From NCBI GenBank assembly GCA_018897155.1, contig JAHILE010000004.1:1-8791 (forward strand): a stretch of 8,791 nt of DNA, read 5' to 3'. Below, in pieces: positions 6,081-8,791 of this stretch. The stretch comes from Nanoarchaeota archaeon. GTDB taxonomy: Archaea > EX4484-52 > LFW-46. The translations under genes were made by a program, and so were the position numbers. The notes beneath the pieces were generated by a model, which made no database searches, had not been told where the DNA came from, and saw only the letters and a program-made list of their open reading frames with translations. Position 1 is the first letter of the stretch; each line of letters begins with the position of its first letter.

Positions 6081-6530
6081 TTACTCCTCCAGATTCACGA
6101 CTTCAATTAAACCATAAACGCTTCTGGTATTGTAATGCGTATCAAACGTAATCAACTTCTTTGCTTCTGAAGTTGCAGCATCGGCAATTATTCTAACATC
6201 AGTAGAGCCCACTCTATACTCCAGTTCTTTTAGTTTTTGGAGCTTCTCTATGTAGTCTTCTATTTTCGGAGTATGGAGCCGGACACCTTTTAGCAGTATG
6301 GCAAGCTGTTCTATGGCGCTGTAAAATGCATCAAAATTCGTATTCGGATCGTACGCTTCCCTTATTGCTGCTCCGATTTCACCGATGACGAGATGAGAAA
6401 CACACGCCTCGTAAGTGCCGTTTTGCACCCGCCTAAGATACTGTAGTGCCTTTCTTGCTTGATTATCCGCCAATATCGCACTTACAAATATGGAGGAATC
6501 GATAAAATGCAGTCCGTCAAGATTAGGCAT
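6081..6530 (-). CDS. PIN-domain protein, VapC-like toxin candidate
   Basis: A 149-residue PIN-domain nuclease. The acidic residues expected for metal binding are all visible: D11 in FIDSSIF, E51 in VIGEI, D111 in GSTDVRIIADA and D130 in ITFDTHY. PIN toxins of VapBC systems cut tRNA or rRNA. ATG at 6530 is chosen over the TTG at 6542, because GAGGGAG lies directly ahead of it. A 54-residue gene ends 24 bases upstream on the same strand, so the two form a likely operon with the partner first, the normal antitoxin-toxin order. The catalytic set is complete, so the protein should be active. It converges on flippase copy 2. Confidence 0.88.
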   Translation of the reverse strand: MPNLDGLHFIDSSIFVSAILADNQARKALQYLRRVQNGTYEACVSHLVIGEIGAAIREAYDPNTNFDAFYSAIEQLAILLKGVRLHTPKIEDYIEKLQKLKELEYRVGSTDVRIIADAATSEAKKLITFDTHYNTRSVYGLIEVVNLEE

Positions 6531-6554
6531 ATTCTCCCTCAAGAAATACCGGCA

Positions 6555-6719
6555 TTAGAAAACAAATGCGCCTTTTTCCGCCTTAGCCCTTAAGCGCCTT
6601 AAGAGTTGCACTGCTGACTCATCCGGGTGCTTTCGCGCCGAGCGCGGTATCGGCTTAATTCCCAATGATGCGTACAGCTCCTCTAATGACATGCTATCGA
6701 CATCGATTTTATCATTCAT
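6555..6719 (-). CDS. Small protein upstream of PIN gene, putative antitoxin
   Basis: A 54-residue protein with an acidic N-terminal half (MNDKIDVDSMSLEELYASLG) and a strongly basic C-terminal half rich in Arg and Lys (LLRRLRAKAEKG). Acidic and basic segments of this size are common in toxin-binding antitoxins, but I see no AbrB or ribbon-helix-helix DNA-binding signature, so the family is unassigned. Start support: TTGTGATGATTATG gives a GTGAT ribosome site, and a TATA-like CCTTTTTAAACC lies 30-40 bases upstream (6749-6760). It is the first gene of a two-gene operon with the PIN gene, 24 bases apart. The antitoxin role is inferred from position and size. Confidence 0.7.
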   Translation of the reverse strand: MNDKIDVDSMSLEELYASLGIKPIPRSARKHPDESAVQLLRRLRAKAEKGAFVF

Positions 6720-6748
6720 AATCATCACAACCATTATATGTCTTTCGG

Positions 6749-6760
6749 GGTTTAAAAAGG
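6749..6760 (-). promoter_or_regulatory. TATA-like box for the PIN operon
   Basis: On the minus strand CCTTTTTAAACC lies 30-41 bases before the ATG at 6719. It closely matches the box before the small GNAT-linked gene (3602-3612). A transcription start about 25 bases downstream would give a very short leader containing the GTGAT site. Confidence 0.45.
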
Positions 6761-6797
6761 TTAAATTCGATATGAGGGTGCATAGGAAGTCAGTTTT

Positions 6798-6970
6798 ATG
6801 CGAAAAAGAATCAACTGCTACATCAATTCAATAATGGAAGAATCCGCATTGATTAAGGACAGCGGAATGCTCTTTCTTGCAACATTTGCCGGAAGCTTGT
6901 TCCTGTTCGTTGCGAACATCATATTATCCAAGCAGTTCGGACGGATGGATTCGGGAATTTAAAAGCTTTT
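6798..6970 (+). pseudogene. Flippase copy 3: head fragment only, frameshifted
   Basis: ATG 6798 opens a 54-codon frame reading MRKRINCYINSIMEESALIK and on through LSKQFG, matching the first 46 or so residues of the intact flippase. A frame change just after SKQFG puts DGFGNLK, the counterpart of EGFGNFK, into another frame. The original frame stops at 6960-6962. Homology ends at about 6968, exactly where a 16-base palindrome and the relB promoter begin. Substitutions such as Gly to Cys in IN-C-Y mark this as the most worn head copy. Confidence 0.8.
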
Positions 6971-6973
6971 AAA
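6958..6973 (+). promoter_or_regulatory. 16-base perfect palindrome at relB promoter
   Basis: TTTAAAAGCTTTTAAA is a perfect palindrome 31 bases before the relB ATG (7004), which places it at TATA-box distance. RelB proteins repress their own promoters, so it is a natural operator candidate. Its left edge overlaps the end of the flippase fragment. Confidence 0.5.
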
Positions 6974-7003
6974 CTCCCGGAGATAACATTAATAGGCGAG
7001 ATT

Positions 7004-7261
7004 ATGATAGGTCAAGACTTAAAACCGAAGCAATTGTACAGCCAAAAAATTATTGGCAAGCTTCAAAGAGACTTAAATGCTTTTGATATTATGATGAAGA
7101 AGCGCATGCAGCTAATGAAGGATGAACTGGATGAGCTTTCTCTTGTAAACAATAAAGAATTAATGTCTGAATTAAAAAAATCCGAAGAAGATTTCAAAAA
7201 TGGCAGGGTTGTTCGCTGCAACAACAAGGAAGAAATGGAAAAACATTTTGAATCGCTTTGA
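7004..7261 (+). CDS. relB: RelB-family antitoxin (archaeal type)
   Basis: An 85-residue, mostly helical, highly charged protein. The segment NNKELMSELKKSEEDFKNGRV matches the archaeal RelB pattern in which a helix ending E-D-x-K-x-G-R-V wraps around RelE. The N-terminal part (to about residue 50) is a long helix rich in Lys and Met. The start at 7004 is preceded by GGCGAG and a TATA-like TTTTAAAC within a 16-base palindrome. It lies 11 bases before the broken relE gene (7273), the standard antitoxin-then-toxin order. The antitoxin frame is intact although its toxin is not, so the gene may survive as an orphan or guard against another RelE. Confidence 0.8.
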   Translation: MIGQDLKPKQLYSQKIIGKLQRDLNAFDIMMKKRMQLMKDELDELSLVNNKELMSELKKSEEDFKNGRVVRCNNKEEMEKHFESL

Positions 7262-7272
7262 AGGGTGTGCCG

Positions 7273-7463
7273 ATGTACCCTGTCGAATTCTCAGAGTATT
7301 TTAACGAGATATTGCGAAAATTAAAAAAGAAAGATTCTTCTCTTGCAATGCGTCTTTAAAAGGCAAAAGGAGAAAGCATATAGGACGCTATGTTCTAATG
7401 TTCTCGTTTGAATGCGGTGTTGTGCGCATGGAAGGATTTGCGCATCATGATGATGCGTATTAA
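7273..7463 (+). pseudogene. relE: relE toxin, copy B, broken by an out-of-frame internal deletion
   Basis: The first 28 codons read MYPVEFSEYFNEILRKLKKK and on to AMRL, the RelE N-terminal helices, then stop at 7357-7359. In the next frame from 7356 the sequence reads LKGKRRKHIGRYVLMF, then CGVVRMEGFAHHDDAY and a stop at 7461-7463. This is the characteristic C-terminal half of archaeal RelE (compare the LKGRRRVHIG...FDHHDKVY pattern). Together the pieces give about 63 codons against a usual 85-90, so some 60-70 bases between AMRL and LKGK are gone and the frame is broken. The exact same break is present in copy A at the start of the window. It directly follows relB. Confidence 0.78.
7300..7389 (+). 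repeat. 90-base perfect direct repeat (also at 6-95)
   Basis: Bases 7300-7389 and 6-95 are identical at every position and lie 7294 bases apart, in the same orientation. The repeat covers the middle of the broken relE including its deletion junction. Sequences immediately outside differ. It is the longest perfect repeat I find in the window. Confidence 0.95.
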
Positions 7464-7486
7464 CTGCTTATCCTTCGCATATTCAC

Positions 7487-7498
7487 TTAAAAATATTA
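7487..7498 (+). promoter_or_regulatory. TATA-like box before flippase copy 4
   Basis: TTAAAAATATTA lies 30-41 bases before the ATG at 7528. Together with the preceding TCGCATATTC and the following GTTGC it corresponds to the ATPase promoter region in unit A (around 121-190). The promoter following relE' is thus shared by both units but drives different first genes. Confidence 0.45.
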
Positions 7499-7527
7499 GT
7501 TGCTTCTAATGAATGGTTACGATGTTT

Positions 7528-7935
7528 ATGCGAGCAAGAATCAACGGTTATATCAATTCAATAATGGAAGAATCCGCACTGATAAAGGACAGCGGAATGC
7601 TCTTTCTTGCGGCTTTTGCCGGGAGTTTGTTCTTGTTCGTTGCGAACATTATATTATCGAAGCAGTTCGGGCCCGAAGGCTTTGGAAACTTCAAGACGGT
7701 ACTCTCATTATTCTTATTTCTTCCTGCACTGATAGAATTCGGCGCAAGTGCCACACTAACAAAATACATCGCAGAGGGCAATACAGGGATAATTAAATGG
7801 TTCCTGAAGCTTCGTGTAATAAGCTATGCGGTTGTAGGGGTGTTGCTGTTCATATTCCGGGAGCAGATAGCCGCCGTGTTTCTCAAAAATGAATCGCGGA
7901 GCTATTGCGATTTATATATACTTTCTTTGGCGTAA
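7528..7935 (+). pseudogene. Flippase copy 4: head fragment fused to GNAT leader
   Basis: ATG 7528 opens the flippase head, MRARINGYINSIMEE through REQIAAVFLKNE (about 122 residues). Near 7893 the coding match stops, and the DNA continues as the counterpart of the spacer between flippase and GNAT in unit A, including the TATATACTTTCTTTGG box. About 800 bases of flippase are therefore deleted, and the frame runs out at 7935 in non-homologous residues. Bases 7558-7632 are identical to 1628-1702. An alternative start at 7513 adds five residues. With perhaps three membrane helices left it cannot act as a flippase. Confidence 0.78.
7911..7930 (+). promoter_or_regulatory. GNAT-2 promoter (TATA box)
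   Basis: TTTATATATACTTTCTTTGG lies 25-44 bases before the GNAT-2 start at 7955 and matches the GNAT-1 promoter at 2771-2789. A GTGAT ribosome site (7947-7951) follows. The promoter survived the deletion that removed most of the flippase. Confidence 0.55.
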
Positions 7936-7954
7936 ATATGGTATGCGTGATTTT

Positions 7955-8513
7955 ATGGCTGCTGCGCAGATTTCGCAATACGAACTGAGCGTGGAAAAGC
8001 TATCCGAAAAGCACAAATCCGTTCTTGAAAATTTCAAAACCGATAATGTGGAGCTCAAAAAATTTCTTGTTGAAGATGCTTTGAAAAATCAGGGGCTGAA
8101 TATATCGAATACATATCTTTGGTTCTATACGCCCAATAATGAGTTTGTGGCGTATCTGACAATCCTTGCAGACGCCATAGGCATTCATGGCACAGGACTG
8201 GGCGAATATTTTTCAAGTCAAAGGCATATTTTACAAAACTCTTCCGGCGCTCAAAATCGGACGTATTTGCGTGCATAGCGAATACTCCGGAAGGGGTATA
8301 GGAACGCACATGATAGACTTTGCCACGGTAAAGGCGTTCATGTTAAGCGAAGAGGTAGGATGCAGGTTTATCTCAACAGATGCAAAAAGGGATGCCATTC
8401 ACTTCTATAAAAAGAACGGATTTGAGATATTAAGAACACGCGAAAAAGGCACCATTCCTATGTATTTTGATCTTGTGAAGCAGCTGGAAATAAGGAATAA
8501 ACGAATTATATAA
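7955..8513 (+). pseudogene. GNAT acetyltransferase, copy 2, single frameshift
   Basis: A homologue of the GNAT at 2812, split between two frames. The first (ATG 7955 to about 8213) carries KLSEKHKSVLENFKTD, ELKKFLVEDALKNQ and NTYLWFY up to GLGEYF. The second (from about 8214) carries VKGIFYKTLPALKIGRICVH, the acetyl-CoA loop SGRGIGTHM, and HFYKKNGFEI with the usual Tyr. Removing one T from the run of five at 8209-8213 restores one frame of about 185 codons, so there is one extra base. This may be a real mutation, a phase-variable tract or a sequencing error; nothing else in the gene looks damaged. The GTGAT before ATG 7955 supports that start over 7943. The gene ends one base before the convergent small gene. 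Confidence 0.8.
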
Positions 8514-8514
8514 A

Positions 8515-8664
8515 TTATGCGTAAAGCTTGAATTCCTTTAATCTCTTTGCCAATTCCAAGTCCCTTTTCGTTATCGGAGCCTGCTCTCTTTCACGCATTT
8601 TCCTAAGGAACTCTACCGCTTCCCTGCCCCGAAGCGTCGGTGTTGCACGTATTGGTTTTGCCAT
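8515..8664 (-). CDS. Small conserved protein convergent with GNAT-2, putative antitoxin
   Basis: A 49-residue homologue of the protein at 3429-3572. Shared positions include MAKPIRATP at the start, L-R-G, FLRKM (against FLKQM), a Thr-x-x-Asp-x-Glu motif and AKR near the end. It is basic and probably helical from about residue 14. The stop codon lies one base from the stop of the GNAT-2 frame, so the two transcripts must overlap at their ends. The reading frame is intact although its GNAT neighbour is frameshifted. The ribosome-site candidate is GATGATT before the ATG; no clear TATA box was seen at the usual distance. Function is inferred only from linkage to GNAT. Confidence 0.75.
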   Translation of the reverse strand: MAKPIRATPTLRGREAVEFLRKMREREQAPITKRDLELAKRLKEFKLYA

Positions 8665-8791
8665 TTTCAATCATCTCTTTATGCATTGGATTGAAAAGCT
8701 GAGAGCGATACACCTCATGGTTCATAAGATATCGCGAACAGATTTTTCGCCCGTATTTAATGCATTGGGCGAAAACAGCTAATCATAGGTA

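Noticed and set aside
7441-7457. Near-perfect palindrome with arms CGCATCAT and ATGATGCG
   Set aside because: It encodes the His-His-Asp-Asp segment of the relE remnant, where repeated His and Asp codons create the symmetry; no need for an operator.
8600-8726. Minus-strand ORF starting MNHEVYRSQLF that runs into the small gene
   Set aside because: It continues out of frame through the conserved small protein and has no promoter or ribosome site; coding is possible but unsupported.
8528-8782. 84-codon plus-strand open frame at the right edge
   Set aside because: Overlaps the minus-strand small protein, whose conservation with 3429-3572 shows which strand is coding.

Overview
The window looks archaeal. 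Several genes have TATA-like boxes about 25-45 bases ahead of the start and a GTGAT-type ribosome site. The families present (ATPase_2/DUF234 ATPase, MNT-HEPN pair, RelBE, PIN, GNAT toxin-like) are typical of archaeal accessory DNA. The lineage cannot be fixed from sequence alone; a small-genome uncultured archaeon is a reasonable guess. No core metabolic gene, RNA gene or transposase was seen.

Layout. Unit A (1-3572): end of a broken relE, a DUF234 ATPase, an intact Wzx/MATE-type flippase, a TacT-like GNAT acetyltransferase, and a tail-to-tail 47-residue protein on the minus strand. Middle (3620-7261): a leftover flippase C-terminus, a minus-strand MNT-HEPN operon with a striking operator, a small minus-strand membrane protein, an internally deleted flippase copy, a minus-strand PIN toxin with a small upstream partner, a third flippase head fragment, and an intact relB. 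Unit B (7273-8664): broken relE, a flippase head with its middle and tail deleted, a frameshifted GNAT and an intact homologue of the small convergent protein. Units A and B therefore share the order relE', flippase, GNAT, small protein. Unit A also has the ATPase, and unit B is decayed.

Overall this is a toxin-antitoxin-rich, rearranging region. The 5' end of the flippase gene occurs four times, and its 3' end is left as two or three scraps beside other modules. The copies share long identical blocks next to diverged blocks, which suggests repeated recombination or gene conversion. Where a toxin is broken (both relE copies, the second GNAT), the visible partner or antitoxin ORF is intact.

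The most promising unexplained system is the GNAT gene with its convergent MAKPIRATP-starting small protein, seen twice. It may be a GNAT toxin-antitoxin arrangement whose antitoxin is not the usual co-transcribed ribbon-helix-helix protein.
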